Counted from the stretch's first letter, positions 1 to 9,929 are shown. The stretch: DNA of 53,162 nucleotides from Brucella tritici (GCF_902825325.1 NZ_CADEAR010000016.1:1-53162); one strand, 5' to 3'. A program made the numbers and translations. The notes: generated from the sequence alone by a model not told the origin.

Positions 1-1
1 C

Positions 2-115
2 CGCAATGCCCCCCTCGCAGCGGCTGCCGAACGTGGCGGTGGACCGGCCAGACCCGTCATCTCAGTCAAAGGAAAACTGGTTGAAGGCGTTGCCGATACC
101 GGTCCTGCTGCCTGA
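2..115 (+). CDS. nosR: C-terminal end of NosR-like regulator (partial)
   Basis: An open frame enters from the left edge and stops with TGA at 113-115, giving about 37 residues that end in DTGPAA. The end lies 20 bases before nosZ. In nos clusters this position is held by nosR, a membrane flavoprotein/iron-sulphur protein needed for nosZ expression and electron supply. Too little is present to show any domain, so the name rests on gene order alone. Confidence 0.55.
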   Translation, partial: RNAPLAAAAERGGGPARPVISVKGKLVEGVADTGPAA

Positions 116-121
116 CTTTTC

Positions 122-129
122 TAAAGGAG
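122..129 (+). promoter_or_regulatory. Ribosome binding site of nosZ
   Basis: AAAGGAGA lies seven bases before the ATG at 136 and is a strong Shine-Dalgarno sequence. It fixes that ATG as the start and keeps the twin-arginine signal at the N-terminus. Confidence 0.8.
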
Positions 130-135
130 AGAAGC

Positions 136-2052
136 ATGTCTGAAGAAACCAAGAAAACGCAGCTCAGTCGAAGACAACTGCTCGGTACGTCGGCCTTTGT
201 GGCTGCCGCCGGTGCAAGCGGTCTTGGTGGGGCGCTGTTTGCAGGCTCAACCGAGCCGGCATTGGCTGCTGCTGGCGGCACTGGTCACAGTGCGGAAGTG
301 AAGCCTGGAGAACTGGACGAATATTACGTCTTCTTTTCCAGTGGGCAAACCGGTGAGGTCCGTATTGTCGGCCTGCCATCGATGCGCGAATTGATGCGCA
401 TTCCAGTGTTCAATCGCGATAGCGCGACCGGCTGGGGCCAGACAAATGAGAGCCTGAAGGTGCTGACTGAGGGCCTTTTGCCGCAAGATCAGGAGTTCCT
501 CAAGGATCGTGGCGGCATATTCCTGAATGGTGACTTGCACCACCCGCATCTGTCGTTCACCGACGGAACTTATGACGGGCGTTATCTTTATGCCAATGAC
601 AAGGCCAACACGCGTGTCTGCCGCATCCGTCTTGATGTGATGAAATGCGACAAGATCATTCAGCTTCCGAACCAGCATACCGTGCATGGCTTGCGCGTGC
701 AGAAATATCCGAAAACCGGCTATGTCTTCTGTAATGGTGAAGACCGCGTGCCGATCCCGAACGATGGCAGCAATCTGACCGACACCAAGCAATATCACGC
801 GATCTTCACGGCCGTTGACGGCGAGACCATGAAGGTTGCCTGGCAGATCATGGTTGACGGCAATCTCGACAATGTCGACTGCGATTATCAGGGCAAGTAC
901 GCTTTTGCCACCTGCTACAATTCGGAGGAAGGTACGACGCTTGCCGAAATGATGTCGAGCGAGCAGGACTGGATCGTAATCTTCAATCTGAAGCGTATCG
1001 AAGAGGCGGTTGCCAAGGGCGATTTCAAGGAAATCAACGGCGTACCGGTCATCGATGGGCGTCACGGTTCCAAATATACCCGTTACATTCCCGTGCCGAA
1101 CAGCCCGCATGGTATCAACACCGCGCCAGACGGTATCCATGTGGTTGCCAACGGCAAGTTGTCGCCGACCGTTACCGTGTTCGACGTTCGCAAGTTCGAC
1201 GAACTTTTCGACGACAAAATCCAGCCCCGCGATGCAGTAGTTGCGGAACCGGAACTCGGACTTGGGCCATTGCATACCGCTTATGATGGCAAGGGCAACG
1301 CCTATACGACGCTCTTCATCGACAGCCAGATCTGCAAATGGAACATTGAGGACGCCAAGCGTGCCTTCAAGGGCGAGAAAGTCGATCCGATCCGGCAGAA
1401 GCTCGATGTGCATTATCAGCCGGGTCACAACCACACTTCCATGGGGCAAACCAAGGAAGCTGATGGTCAGTGGCTGATCTCACTCAACAAGTTCTCCAAG
1501 GATCGCTATCTCAATGTCGGGCCGCTCAAGCCCGAAAATGACCAGCTCATCGACATTTCCGGTGAGAAGATGGTGATTGTCCATGACGGACCAAGTTTTG
1601 CCGAGCCGCATGATGCGACCATTGTTCATCGCTCGAAGATCAATCCCGTCAACTTCTGGAGCCGTGAGGACCCATTCTTCGCCGATGCCGTCACTCAGGC
1701 GAAGGCTGATAATATCGACCTGATGGAAGACAATGAAGTGATCCGGGATGGCAATAAGGTACGCGTTTATATGACGTCTGCCGCGCCAGCCTTCGGTCTA
1801 ACCGAGTTCACCGTCCAGCAGGGCGATGAGGTGACGGTTTATGTCACTAACATCGATGAAATCGAAGACCTCACCCACGGCTTTGCCATCATCAACTATG
1901 GTGTCAACATGGAGGTGGGTCCGCAGGCAACCGCGTCAGTTACCTTTACGGCCAACAAGCCGGGTGTGTGGTGGTATTATTGCTCGTGGTTCTGCCATGC
2001 CATGCACATGGAAATGAAGGGCCGGATGCTCGTGGAACCGAAGAAGGCCTGA
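136..2052 (+). CDS. nosZ: Nitrous oxide reductase NosZ
   Basis: Periplasmic multicopper enzyme that reduces N2O to N2, the last step of denitrification. The 638-residue protein has a Tat signal (SRRQLLG at residues 11-17) followed by an Ala/Gly-rich segment, as expected for export after folding. The beta-propeller that carries the CuZ cluster includes the paired His of DLHHPHLSF (His135/136). The C-terminal cupredoxin domain carries the CuA motif [12 protein letters not shown], with Cys616, Cys620, His624 and Met627 as ligands. Length and motifs match the typical Tat-dependent (clade I) enzyme. It is followed five bases later by nosD and is the first complete gene of the nosZDFYLX operon. Confidence 0.98.
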   Translation: MSEETKKTQLSRRQLLGTSAFVAAAGASGLGGALFAGSTEPALAAAGGTGHSAEVKPGELDEYYVFFSSGQTGEVRIVGLPSMRELMRIPVFNRDSATGWGQTNESLKVLTEGLLPQDQEFLKDRGGIFLNGDLHHPHLSFTDGTYDGRYLYANDKANTRVCRIRLDVMKCDKIIQLPNQHTVHGLRVQKYPKTGYVFCNGEDRVPIPNDGSNLTDTKQYHAIFTAVDGETMKVAWQIMVDGNLDNVDCDYQGKYAFATCYNSEEGTTLAEMMSSEQDWIVIFNLKRIEEAVAKGDFKEINGVPVIDGRHGSKYTRYIPVPNSPHGINTAPDGIHVVANGKLSPTVTVFDVRKFDELFDDKIQPRDAVVAEPELGLGPLHTAYDGKGNAYTTLFIDSQICKWNIEDAKRAFKGEKVDPIRQKLDVHYQPGHNHTSMGQTKEADGQWLISLNKFSKDRYLNVGPLKPENDQLIDISGEKMVIVHDGPSFAEPHDATIVHRSKINPVNFWSREDPFFADAVTQAKADNIDLMEDNEVIRDGNKVRVYMTSAAPAFGLTEFTVQQGDEVTVYVTNIDEIEDLTHGFAIINYGVNMEVGPQATASVTFTANKPGVWWYYCSWFCHAMHMEMKGRMLVEPKKA

Positions 2053-2057
2053 TTGCC

Positions 2058-3446
2058 ATGAAGTTCCCCCGCCGGTTTCAGTCCTTCAGTGCCGCAATAC
2101 TGCTGACCGCCGTTCTTTGCGACGGTTTGCAGGCACGGCAGATCGATGTCGTAGCAGGCGAAGGCGTACAGGCGGCTATCGACAAAGCGGAGCCGGGCGA
2201 TGTCGTCCGGCTTCTGAAAGGCAAGCACAATGGCGCGGTTACGATCGACCGCGCCATTGAACTGACTGGCGAGCCAGGTGCCATTGTGGACGGACTTGGC
2301 TCGGGCAATGCCATAACGGTCAACGCACCGGACGCTATCGTGCGCGGGCTGGAAGTGCGCGGTTCGGGCGATAACATGCCCGACCTCAACTCCGGAATTC
2401 TCGTGGCCAAAACCGCCACGGGCGTACGCGTCGAGAACAATCGACTAATCGATAACCTCTACGGGATTTATTTGCATGGCGCCGCAAATTCCATCGCGAG
2501 CGGCAATGAGATCGTTGGCCGTCGAGGCGTGCGCATGGCCCAAACCGGTAGCGGCGTTTCCATCTGGAATGCGCCCGGCGCACAGGTTATCGGCAACGTC
2601 ATTCGCTACGGGCGCGACGGCATCTATACCAATGCCAGCCGCAAGAATATCTTTCGCGACAATGTGATGGAGGATGTCAGGTTCGCCGTCCATTACATGT
2701 ACACAGATGACAGCCAAGTCATCGGTAATGTTTCGCGCAACAATTCGGTCGGTTTCGCGATCATGTACACCAACCGTCTCAAGGTGCTGGACAACCTGTC
2801 CGACGGTGACCGGGATCATGGCTTGTTGCTCAATTATGCAAATAGCTCGGTCATTTCCGGCAATCGCGTGATCGGGCGCATGCAACCGATAGATCGCTGG
2901 CTCGATGCCGGTGTTCAGAAGGCTGAACACGGCCTTCCTGCGGACGACCAGACGGAAACCCAGACGGGCGAAACCTTGCGGCTCGGTCCGGAAAAATGCG
3001 TTTTCATTTACAACGCCAACAAGAACAAGTTCACCGAAAACAGTTTCGAGAACTGCAGCATAGGCATTCACTTTACTGCCGGTTCCGAGGGCAATGCCAT
3101 GAGCGGCAACGCCTTCATCAACAACCGCAATCAGGTGAAATATGTCGGCACGCGCAACCTCGACTGGTCGGTCAATGGACGCGGCAATTACTGGAGCGAT
3201 AATCCGGCCTTCGATCTCAATGGTGACGGTGTCGCAGATAGTCCTTACCGGCCCAATGATCTGATCGACAAGGTTTTGTGGACTGCGCCACAGGCAAAAA
3301 TTCTCATCAATAGTCCGGCAATCGAGACAATCCGCTGGGCACAGACCCAGTTCCCGGCGCTTTTGCCGGGCGGTGTTGTCGATAGCTATCCCCTTATGAA
3401 GCCGCCGCATCCGGCCGATCCGGCGAAAGGAAAACCAAATGACTGA
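2058..3446 (+). CDS. nosD: Periplasmic copper-processing protein NosD
   Basis: Periplasmic right-handed beta-helix protein that works with the NosFY ABC transporter to assemble the CuZ centre of NosZ. I chose the ATG at 2058, just after the nosZ stop, because it gives a signal peptide (KFPRRFQSFSAAILLTAVL) on a 462-residue protein. The upstream in-frame ATG at 1968 lies inside nosZ. The body has many N/G-rich coils such as ENNRLIDNLYGIYLHGA and GNVSRNNSVGFAIMYT, typical of CASH/parallel beta-helix repeats. Its end overlaps nosF by 8 bases, indicating translational coupling. Confidence 0.95.
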   Translation: MKFPRRFQSFSAAILLTAVLCDGLQARQIDVVAGEGVQAAIDKAEPGDVVRLLKGKHNGAVTIDRAIELTGEPGAIVDGLGSGNAITVNAPDAIVRGLEVRGSGDNMPDLNSGILVAKTATGVRVENNRLIDNLYGIYLHGAANSIASGNEIVGRRGVRMAQTGSGVSIWNAPGAQVIGNVIRYGRDGIYTNASRKNIFRDNVMEDVRFAVHYMYTDDSQVIGNVSRNNSVGFAIMYTNRLKVLDNLSDGDRDHGLLLNYANSSVISGNRVIGRMQPIDRWLDAGVQKAEHGLPADDQTETQTGETLRLGPEKCVFIYNANKNKFTENSFENCSIGIHFTAGSEGNAMSGNAFINNRNQVKYVGTRNLDWSVNGRGNYWSDNPAFDLNGDGVADSPYRPNDLIDKVLWTAPQAKILINSPAIETIRWAQTQFPALLPGGVVDSYPLMKPPHPADPAKGKPND

Positions 3447-4371
3447 GACTGTCATTCTTGATCAGGTCACAAAGTCCTATGGCGGGTTCAATGCTATCAG
3501 CGATGCGAGTTTCCGCCTCCACGCTGGAGAAAGCATTGCGCTGGTCGGCCATAATGGTGCTGGAAAAACGACGATGATAAAGCTCATGCTCGGTCTGATC
3601 CGCCCGACCAAGGGCGCGGTTCGCGTGTTGGGCGAAGATCCGGCGACCGGTGCCTTTGCCGCCAGATTGCGGCTTGGCTATCTGCCTGAGCACGTCTCTT
3701 TCAATCTGGCGCTGACTGGAGCGGAAACGCTCGGCTTCTATGCGCGGCTCAAGAGAATGCCGGTTGCCCAAAATGTAGAACTGTTGGAGCGCGTCGGCCT
3801 TGCCCATGCCGCAAACAGGCGGGTCGGCACCTATTCGAAGGGGATGCGCCAGCGACTGGGGCTTGCTCAGGCATTGCTCGGGCAACCATCCGTTCTGTTG
3901 CTTGACGAGCCGACGACCGGTCTCGACCCCGCCTTGCGGCAGAGCTTCTATGAAGTTCTTGAAGAATTGCGGAGCAAAGGCGCGACAATCCTGATGTCAT
4001 CCCATGCCTTGACCGAACTGGAAACCAAAGTCGGGCGCGTCATCATCGCGAACAAGGGCAAGATCATTGCCGATGGCTCCATCGATGCGTTGCGCCGGAT
4101 TTCACAATTACCGCTTCGCATACGGGTGCAGACGCCAGACGTCTCCCGGTTGCCTTCGACAACCGCCAATGCTGCATTGCGCTGGCATCGTCTCGGCTCG
4201 GATATCTTCGAAACGGAAGCTCCGACGGAAGGCAAGATGGCTCTTGTCCGTGAAATCGTGGCCATGAACGACAATCTCACGGAACTCGATCTCGTTCCGC
4301 CGACGCTGGACGAACTTTACGCCCACTTCCTCAATGCCGGGGAAGCGGCCCTCGCGGAGGCAGCGGAATGA
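3439..4371 (+). CDS. nosF: ABC transporter ATP-binding protein NosF
   Basis: Cytoplasmic ATPase of the NosDFY complex required for maturation of the NosZ copper centre. The 310-residue protein has Walker A GHNGAGKTT at 37-45, the ABC signature YSKGMRQRLG at 132-141 and Walker B LLLDEP at 153-158, followed by TTGLDP and a switch His in SSHALTE. The C-terminal hundred residues form the extra domain usual in NosF. It overlaps nosD by 8 bases and nosY by 4, so the three are co-expressed. Confidence 0.96.
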   Translation: MTETVILDQVTKSYGGFNAISDASFRLHAGESIALVGHNGAGKTTMIKLMLGLIRPTKGAVRVLGEDPATGAFAARLRLGYLPEHVSFNLALTGAETLGFYARLKRMPVAQNVELLERVGLAHAANRRVGTYSKGMRQRLGLAQALLGQPSVLLLDEPTTGLDPALRQSFYEVLEELRSKGATILMSSHALTELETKVGRVIIANKGKIIADGSIDALRRISQLPLRIRVQTPDVSRLPSTTANAALRWHRLGSDIFETEAPTEGKMALVREIVAMNDNLTELDLVPPTLDELYAHFLNAGEAALAEAAE

Positions 4372-5198
4372 ACAATATTCTCATAATCGCTTCCAAGGAA
4401 ATTCAGGAAGGGTTGCGCAATCGCTGGGTTCTGGCGACAACGCTATTGCTTGCGGCATTAGCCTTGAGCATGACTTTTCTCGGCAGCGCACCCACTGGCA
4501 GTTCTGTTGCAGCAAGCAGGTTGGACGTTGTGATAGTCAGTCTCTCCAGCCTGACAATCTTCCTCATCCCTCTTATTGCCCTTCTCATTTCGCATGATGC
4601 AATCGTCGGTGAAATGGAACGCGGCACGATGCTGTTGCTTCTGAGCTATCCGATAAGCCGATTTCAGCTGGTTCTTGGAAAATTCGTTGGTCAGCTTGCT
4701 ATTCTGTCCTTTGCGACATTGTTCGGGTACGGCGCGGCGGCTGTGGCGCTGATCGTGACCGGGTCCGGCGTGGATGCTGGAAGCTGGCTGTCGCTGTTCA
4801 AACTTATTATCTCGTCGGTCCTGCTGGGAGCCGTGTTCATCGCCATCGGTTTTCTTGCAAGCACCTTGGTGCGGGAGCGAAGCACGGCAGCAGGTATCGC
4901 CATCGGCGTCTGGCTGTTCTTCGTGCTGATCTATGACGCAGCACTTCTTGCTCTGCTGGTTTTCGATCAGGGCCGCATTGTTGGCGGTGGCATACTCAAC
5001 GGTCTGCTTCTTCTCAATCCAGCCGACTCCTACCGGCTTCTCAACTTCGGTCTCGGACAGGCCGGATCTTTAACTGGCATGGGCGGAATAGCCGGTAACG
5101 CTACACTCTCGGCTCCAGCTCTGACGCTAGCGCTCGGCCTCTGGGTCATGCTGCCACTGTCCCTTTCCATGCTGGTTTTTTCGAGGAAAGAATTATGA
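4368..5198 (+). CDS. nosY: ABC transporter permease NosY
   Basis: Integral membrane partner of NosF. It has 276 residues with about six hydrophobic segments, for example WVLATTLLLAALALS near residue 20, LTIFLIPLIALLI near 65 and the C-terminal LALGLWVMLPLSLSML. The motif ISHDAIVGEMERGTM followed by LLLSYPISRFQLVLGKF is characteristic of ABC-2 type permeases. The ATGA overlaps with nosF and nosL show tight coupling. Confidence 0.95.
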   Translation: MNNILIIASKEIQEGLRNRWVLATTLLLAALALSMTFLGSAPTGSSVAASRLDVVIVSLSSLTIFLIPLIALLISHDAIVGEMERGTMLLLLSYPISRFQLVLGKFVGQLAILSFATLFGYGAAAVALIVTGSGVDAGSWLSLFKLIISSVLLGAVFIAIGFLASTLVRERSTAAGIAIGVWLFFVLIYDAALLALLVFDQGRIVGGGILNGLLLLNPADSYRLLNFGLGQAGSLTGMGGIAGNATLSAPALTLALGLWVMLPLSLSMLVFSRKEL

Positions 5199-5737
5199 AA
5201 CGCGCTCTGTTTCTTGCCCCCCTGTTTCTGGTTCTGCTTGCAGGATGTTCTCCGGACGAAAAGAATGATGCCGTGATGGCTCCTTTCGCGCTGACGGAAA
5301 GCGCAATGGGCCGATATTGCGGAATGAATGTTCTGGAGCACCCCGGCCCCAAGGGGCAAATCATTCTCGAGCCGACAAACGAGGCAGTATGGTTCTCTTC
5401 CGCCCGCGACACACTCGCCTTTACGATGCTGCCTGAGGAGCCAAAAGGGATCGCGGCGATCTATGTTTCAGATATGGCGAAAGCGCCAAGCTGGGAAGAG
5501 CCGGGAGCGGAAAACTGGGTCGATGCGCGCAAAGCCTTTTTCGTGATTGAAAGCGCTGCTGTAGGTGGAATGGGGGCACAGGAGGCCGTGCCGTTTTCGA
5601 CACGAGAAGCAGCAGAGAAGTTCGTTGCGGCAAAGGGCGGCCGTATTAGCACGTTCACCGAAATACCGGAGGATTACGTTCTCGGCGGTCAGTCGGTGCG
5701 GCCCTCCGATCTTGGAGCCGAAAGCCATGCGCATTGA
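5195..5737 (+). CDS. nosL: Copper-binding lipoprotein NosL
   Basis: Outer-face lipoprotein thought to deliver Cu(I) to NosZ or to the NosDFY complex. The 180-residue protein has a type II signal with lipobox LAGC at Cys18. The conserved segment around GRYCGMNVLEHPGPKGQI carries the Cys and Met ligands expected for NosL, and GAQEAVPF is another family hallmark near residue 125. It starts inside the nosY stop (ATGA) and its end overlaps the nosX start by 11 bases. Confidence 0.95.
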   Translation: MKRALFLAPLFLVLLAGCSPDEKNDAVMAPFALTESAMGRYCGMNVLEHPGPKGQIILEPTNEAVWFSSARDTLAFTMLPEEPKGIAAIYVSDMAKAPSWEEPGAENWVDARKAFFVIESAAVGGMGAQEAVPFSTREAAEKFVAAKGGRISTFTEIPEDYVLGGQSVRPSDLGAESHAH

Positions 5738-6737
5738 AGGTGGACAGCGTGTCAGTCGTCGGCTTGTACTTGCGGGTGGTGCGGCTGGAGTAGTGTTCTG
5801 GGCCACTCCAAAACACGCAGTTTCACTCGACCTTCCTGAGCCCATCATCTGGCGTGGCCAGGCGATGGGGGCACCTGCCAAGATCATACTCTATCATCCG
5901 GATCGTTCGATTGCCGAAAGGTTGCTGCGCGAAGTTGTTCAAGAAGCGGAAAGGCTGGAGAACATCTTCAGCCTCTATCGTGAAGATTCAGAACTTGCCG
6001 AACTTAATCGCAATGGGGCGCTGGCATCGCCTTCGCCTGATCTGGTCGAGGTATTGCGTATCTGCCATGAATGCTGGCAGGCCAGCGACGGCCTTTTCGA
6101 TCCGACGGTACAGCCCCTTTGGAACTGTCTGAAAAAGCATTTCTCGCAAGAACATCCTTCTCCCGACGGACCATCGCGACAGCTTTGGGATGAAGCGCTG
6201 GCGAAGGTAGGGTTCAGTCACGTTCTATTCGATGATAACCGTATTGCCTTCTCAAAACGGTCGATGTCTCTGACGCTAAACGGCATTGCGCAGGGCTATG
6301 TCACTGACCGGGTGACGGCATTGTTGCAAAGGGAAGGGGTCGAACATGCGTTGGTCGATATGGGAGAGTATCGCGCGCTTGGTTCGAGACCGGACGGTAC
6401 GGCATGGCGCATCGGCATTGCCGATCTCGAAGCCGGAGCTAGAACCGAAGAACATGTTGATATCCGCGATCAGGCGCTCGCGACATCCAGCTTCACGGGC
6501 TTTCAGTTCGATGAGTCCGGACGGTTTAACCATTTGCTCAACCCAAAAACCGGATTTTCAGCAGCACTTTATGGTCGCGTGACGGTGACCGCCGCAAGCG
6601 CCGCAATGGCCGATGCTCTTGCCACGGCCTTCAATCTCATGGACTCAAAACAGATAGAGGATACGCTACAAAAACTGCGGGGAGTTTCCGCGCATGTCGT
6701 TACCCGCAACGGTACAAACCTTCGCTTTCCTGCTTGA
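5727..6737 (+). CDS. nosX: FAD:protein FMN transferase NosX (ApbE family)
   Basis: Periplasmic ApbE-type flavin transferase, considered to attach FMN to the periplasmic domain of NosR. I chose the ATG at 5727 because it yields a clean Tat signal (SRRLVLAGG near residue 10) and a 336-residue product. A longer frame opens at 5565 but would add 54 residues encoded inside nosL. ApbE features include GQAMGAPAKI, SLYREDSELAELNRNG, LNGIAQGYVTDRV, VDMGEYRALGSRPDG and the C-terminal TVTAASAAMADALATAF. It is the last gene of the operon. Confidence 0.94.
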   Translation: MRIEGGQRVSRRLVLAGGAAGVVFWATPKHAVSLDLPEPIIWRGQAMGAPAKIILYHPDRSIAERLLREVVQEAERLENIFSLYREDSELAELNRNGALASPSPDLVEVLRICHECWQASDGLFDPTVQPLWNCLKKHFSQEHPSPDGPSRQLWDEALAKVGFSHVLFDDNRIAFSKRSMSLTLNGIAQGYVTDRVTALLQREGVEHALVDMGEYRALGSRPDGTAWRIGIADLEAGARTEEHVDIRDQALATSSFTGFQFDESGRFNHLLNPKTGFSAALYGRVTVTAASAAMADALATAFNLMDSKQIEDTLQKLRGVSAHVVTRNGTNLRFPA

Positions 6738-6887
6738 TTGATCCAATTCGGTTTGAGGTGATCAGTTTGTACTGCAAACACAGAAAGCGGCACCAAGGGA
6801 TCAATGGAACATCTCGGTTCCAATAAAGTTAACAAACGGGAAATATGCATGAATATGTCAATCGCAATATGCCAAAGGAGAAATGAA

Positions 6888-7322
6888 ATGAATTACCGTA
6901 AATACATTATTGGTTTCCTTCTAGCGACGACTATGAGTGGTTCGGCCTTCGCAGCGGATCATGAGGTCGATATGCTTAATAAGGGTGCAGATGGTCCCAT
7001 GGTATTTGAACCGATGTTGAGTAAGATTGCGATCGGTGACACGATTACTTTTGTCCCAAAGGACAAGGGGCACAACGCAGAGACTATAAAAAAACTCATG
7101 CCAGAGGGGGCTGAGCCCTTCAAGAGCAAAATGAACGAGACGAAAACCTACGCATTCGAGAAACCCGGTGTCTATCTTATTAGATGTACCCCGCACTACA
7201 GCATGGGTATGGTTGCCCTCGTTATAGTCGGAGACGACACTTCGAACCTCCAATCCATCAAGGACGCCAAACTTCCAAAACCAGCCCGCGAGCGCGTCGA
7301 TAAAGCACTGTCACAACTATAG
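6888..7322 (+). CDS. Pseudoazurin (blue copper protein)
   Basis: Periplasmic type 1 copper protein that carries electrons to nitrite reductase or NosZ. The ATG at 6888 follows an AAAGGAG sequence and gives a 144-residue precursor with a Sec signal cut after SAFA. In-frame ATGs upstream (from 6804) would bury the signal, so I rejected them. The Cu ligands are the His in DKGHNAET and the C..H....M cluster in [11 protein letters not shown]. It stands 150 bases after nosX, apparently as its own transcription unit, and a hairpin follows it at 7400. Confidence 0.93.
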   Translation: MNYRKYIIGFLLATTMSGSAFAADHEVDMLNKGADGPMVFEPMLSKIAIGDTITFVPKDKGHNAETIKKLMPEGAEPFKSKMNETKTYAFEKPGVYLIRCTPHYSMGMVALVIVGDDTSNLQSIKDAKLPKPARERVDKALSQL

Positions 7323-7399
7323 GTAGACGGGCAGCTTTCTAAAGATGATCGGACATGTGGAATCGTCATGCCGATGAATGATAGGATATCTCCCCCTCC

Positions 7400-7436
7400 C
7401 CCGCGCGGATATTACGAACTGCGCGGGTTGCTTTTG
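7400..7436 (+). terminator. Likely terminator after pseudoazurin
   Basis: A 7-bp perfect stem (CCCGCGC at 7400-7406, GCGCGGG at 7421-7427) with a 14-base loop is followed by TTGCTTTT. It lies 78 bases after the pseudoazurin stop and has a fair Rho-independent form. Confidence 0.6.
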
Positions 7437-7733
7437 ATGCATAGATGTAACTGTCTTTCACAGATTGTGGAAGGGTTGTCTCAGTTGTCTCGCATATTGA
7501 GAGCCGACTCGAAAATTAAGTTGAGCGATTTCAGGAATTTATGATTCTCTGTGGTTTACTAACCTGGTTAATTCATAGCGGAATGGATATGGCGCGCATC
7601 GTGCAAATTACCGTGTGCCGAAGTAAGCGTTTTTCACAGGGGGACATTCGCCGGTTTTAAACGGTCGTTGTGTTATCTGGGTTTGGAAGTTGCGACGAAC
7701 GGGTTGAGGTTTCGGGGCGTTTATGCCCTTTTT
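7437..7733. other. Non-coding stretch before the insertion-sequence cluster
   Basis: About 300 bases with no convincing gene. A G-rich block GGGGCGTTTATGCCC followed by seven T lies near 7715-7735 and may be a weak terminator. I see no clear promoter, RNA gene or box here. The right part probably belongs to the end of the IS1380-type element that follows. Confidence 0.5.
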
Positions 7734-7937
7734 TTAAGTTGCCAGCTTTGAAATGCGTTCGAGCACGAGGCGCAGGATATTCTGGCCTGGGCAAGAGGTC
7801 GGCAGATGGAGACGGATCTGGGTCTTCATTTCGATCAGTCGCGCTGCGATCTTGATCAGGCGCAGCCGCAATGTGTCGAACTGAGCGACGGCGAAGCGTG
7901 AGCGTTTCGGCATCGCAGCGCGCAGGCCCCACATCAC
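7734..7937 (-). pseudogene. IS1380-family transposase, C-terminal remnant
   Basis: The reverse strand encodes 67 residues including AAMPKRSRFAVAQFDTLRL, KIAARLIEMKTQIRLHLPTS and LRLVLERISKL. These resemble the extreme C-terminus of IS1380-type transposases. A stop codon lies directly upstream of the open segment, and no N-terminal part is found, so this is a decayed fragment. The next 130 bases to the right, up to about 8070, show no gene. Confidence 0.65.
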
Positions 7938-8070
7938 TCAATAGGCTGAGGTGCCCCGGCAAATGCGGGTATCTGCCTGGGCAGTGCACTGCGCTTGGGT
8001 TGGAGGGCAACTGATAAGCAGCGCACTTTTTGACAGTGACATGATTCTATAAAACGGAAAAGCCCCGGTA

Positions 8071-8080
8071 AGGGAAGGCC
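8071..8080. repeat. Left target-site duplication of the ISAs1-type element
   Basis: AGGGAAGGCC occurs here and again at 9379-9388, directly outside the two inverted repeats of the element between them. Ten bases is within the usual duplication length of the family. Confidence 0.85.
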
Positions 8081-9378
8081 CACGGCAGGGAACTCAGGTT
8101 AATGAGATTTCGGGCTGTATTTGCATTGACGTGACGGTGTGATTCCTTAGGTGCTCTGATTCGGTTGGGAGCACTGCGATGGATGACTTGGTTGTTCGGT
8201 TTGTTGGCGAGGACGCCCCTCGTGCGCGGCTGGCGCTGTTGCTGGAGCATTTTTCCGATCTTTCGGACGATCGCGAACCGCAACGGATCATGTATCCGCT
8301 CAACGAAATGCTGCTGCTGGTGACCTGCGCCACCATCTGCTCGTGCGACGATTTCGACGATATCGTCGCCTGGGGCCAACATCATCTGACCTTTCTGCGC
8401 CGCTTCTCGGAGTTCCCTTTCGGCATTCCTGCGAGCGTTGGCTGCGTATCCTGGTCAACCGCATCGATCCGATCCTGTTCGGGCGCTGTTTCGAAAGCTG
8501 GATTGTGGCACTGTGGCCCGATCGCCACGACCTCATCGCCATCGACGGCAAGACGGCGCGACGCACCCTCGACAAACGCAAGGGGCTGAAGGCACTCCAT
8601 ACACTCTCGGCCTACGCCACCAAAGCGCGCCTGACCCTGGCGCAGCTCTCGGTCCCCGAAAAGACCAACGAGATCACCGCCATCCCAGATCTGCTCGATC
8701 AGCTTGCCGAGGCCAGGCAACTGGAAGGGGCGCTCGTCACCATCGACGCCATGGGCTGTCAGGTCGAGATCGCCGACAAGATCGTCGGCCATGGCGCCGA
8801 CTATCTGCTGGCCCTCAAGGGCAATCACCCGACCCTGGAGGCCGACGTCGCTGCCTATTTCAGCGATGCGCCGACCGTCGAGCTGGTCACCAGAACCACG
8901 CTCGAAAAGGCTCATGGGCGCATTGAGACCCGCACCTATACAGCTTCCGACAATGTCTCCTGGATCTCCTCGCAGCGCAGCTATCCTGGGCAGCCGCGCT
9001 TTCGCAACATCAAGACCATCCTCAAGGTTCACACCCGCCTCGAATATGCCGACCGAAGCAGCAGTTCTCAGACACGCTATTTCATCTGCTCCGCTGTGCT
9101 CGATATCGAGCGCCTCGCCGCTGGCGTGCGCGGACATTGGGGCGTCGAGAGCATGCACTGGTTGCTCGACGTCGCCTTCAAGGACGACCTGTCCCGTTAT
9201 CGCGCTGAACACGGTGCCAAGAACATGGCCGTAGTGCGCCGCTTCGCGCTCGGCCTCGTGCGCGCCAACAAAGCAAAGGGGAGCGTCAAGACAAAGCGCA
9301 AAACCGCCAGCTGGGATCCAAATTACTTGCTCGAAATCCTCCAGCAAAATTGACCGTTAACCTCGATTCCGTGCCGTG
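8081..9378 (+). mobile_element. Complete ISAs1-family insertion sequence (1298 bp)
   Basis: The ends are imperfect 22-bp inverted repeats that begin CACGGCA and end AGGTTAA when read inwards from each side (8081-8102 and the complement of 9357-9378), with only a few mismatches. Identical 10-bp target duplications flank them. The one gene inside is a DDE transposase of the ISAs1 type with a frameshift. Intact duplications indicate a fairly recent transposition without later rearrangement. Confidence 0.88.
8179..9353 (+). pseudogene. ISAs1-family transposase with one frameshift
   Basis: The N-terminal part (MDDLVVRFVGEDAPRARLAL...) runs in one frame to about 8429. The catalytic part continues in the next frame with CERWLRILVNRIDPILFGR, IDGKTARRTLD, VTIDAMGCQVEIADKI and HWGVESMHWLLDVAFKDD. 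Joining the frames at GGCATTCC/TGCGAG restores a normal transposase of about 390 residues, so one base appears to be missing near 8428. DDE residues are visible as the D of IDGK, the D of IDAM and the E of GVES. The element is probably unable to move on its own unless the shift is a sequencing error. Confidence 0.85.
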
Positions 9379-9388
9379 AGGGAAGGCC
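9379..9388. repeat. Right target-site duplication of the ISAs1-type element
   Basis: Second copy of AGGGAAGGCC, identical to 8071-8080 and directly adjacent to the right inverted repeat. Confidence 0.85.
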
Positions 9389-9393
9389 CAGGG

Positions 9394-9929
9394 CTATCGC
9401 ATTTGGCCGATGATGGATCGAGCGAAGTCATTGGAGCATCCGGCCCGTTTTCTCTTGGCTCGGATCGAGACATCGGTTCTTGATTTTCTTAGGAAGTTGA
9501 GGGCGAGTTTTCGCAAGATTGCAAGGTTTTCCGGTGCGTTGTCCTTGCGGCTGCGGTCTTCTGGTCCTCGTCGAAGACCATGTCGAGGCCCCAATGGAGT
9601 ACGTACTCGATCGACCAGCGCGAGCGGGCTGCGGCAAGATAGGTTTCAGGGAGAAGAGCGCGGGTTCGGTACTGGCGGTTTTGGTTCCGCAGACCCAACT
9701 GAGATCCTGACTGAAAAGGCGCGCCGCACTTCGAGGCGGCCATGATCTGCACCGCTCGTTTCGGCGCTCGGTAAAGTCTGGAGCACCTCGTCCACTGCAA
9801 AATAATCGGCAACCATCTTGTGCAAGGCGGGTCTGTTCACTTTCAATCGCAGCAAATAATCTCCGCCCTGATCGAGGATCAGTTGCGCGGTTTCTTCCTG
9901 GCAGTGAATGGCATCGGCCGTGACTAATA
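9394..9929 (-). pseudogene. Second, broken ISAs1-family transposase remnant
   Basis: On the reverse strand, successive frames give VTADAIHCQEETAQLILDQ and DYLLRLKVNRPALHKMVADYF, then RWSIEYVLHWGLDMVFDED, then ENLAILRKLALNFLRK and KRKRAGCSNDFARSIIGQMR before a TAG. Together they cover the C-terminal half of an ISAs1-type transposase split by at least two frameshifts. Its N-terminal half is missing: homology stops exactly where the IS630-type element begins at 9930. The complete ISAs1-type element sits just past its stop codon. Confidence 0.8.

Noticed and set aside
247..1449. 400-residue open frame on the reverse strand
   Set aside because: It lies wholly within nosZ in the opposite direction, has no family motif and follows the codon pattern of the real gene.
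2445..3455. 336-residue open frame on the reverse strand
   Set aside because: Antisense of nosD, which has clear beta-helix repeats and correct operon spacing.
6734..6775. Possible FNR/NNR box before pseudoazurin (TTGATTGATCCAA or TTGAGGTGATCAG)
   Set aside because: The half-sites have the wrong spacing (2 or 3 bases instead of 4), so neither matches TTGAY-N4-ATCAA.
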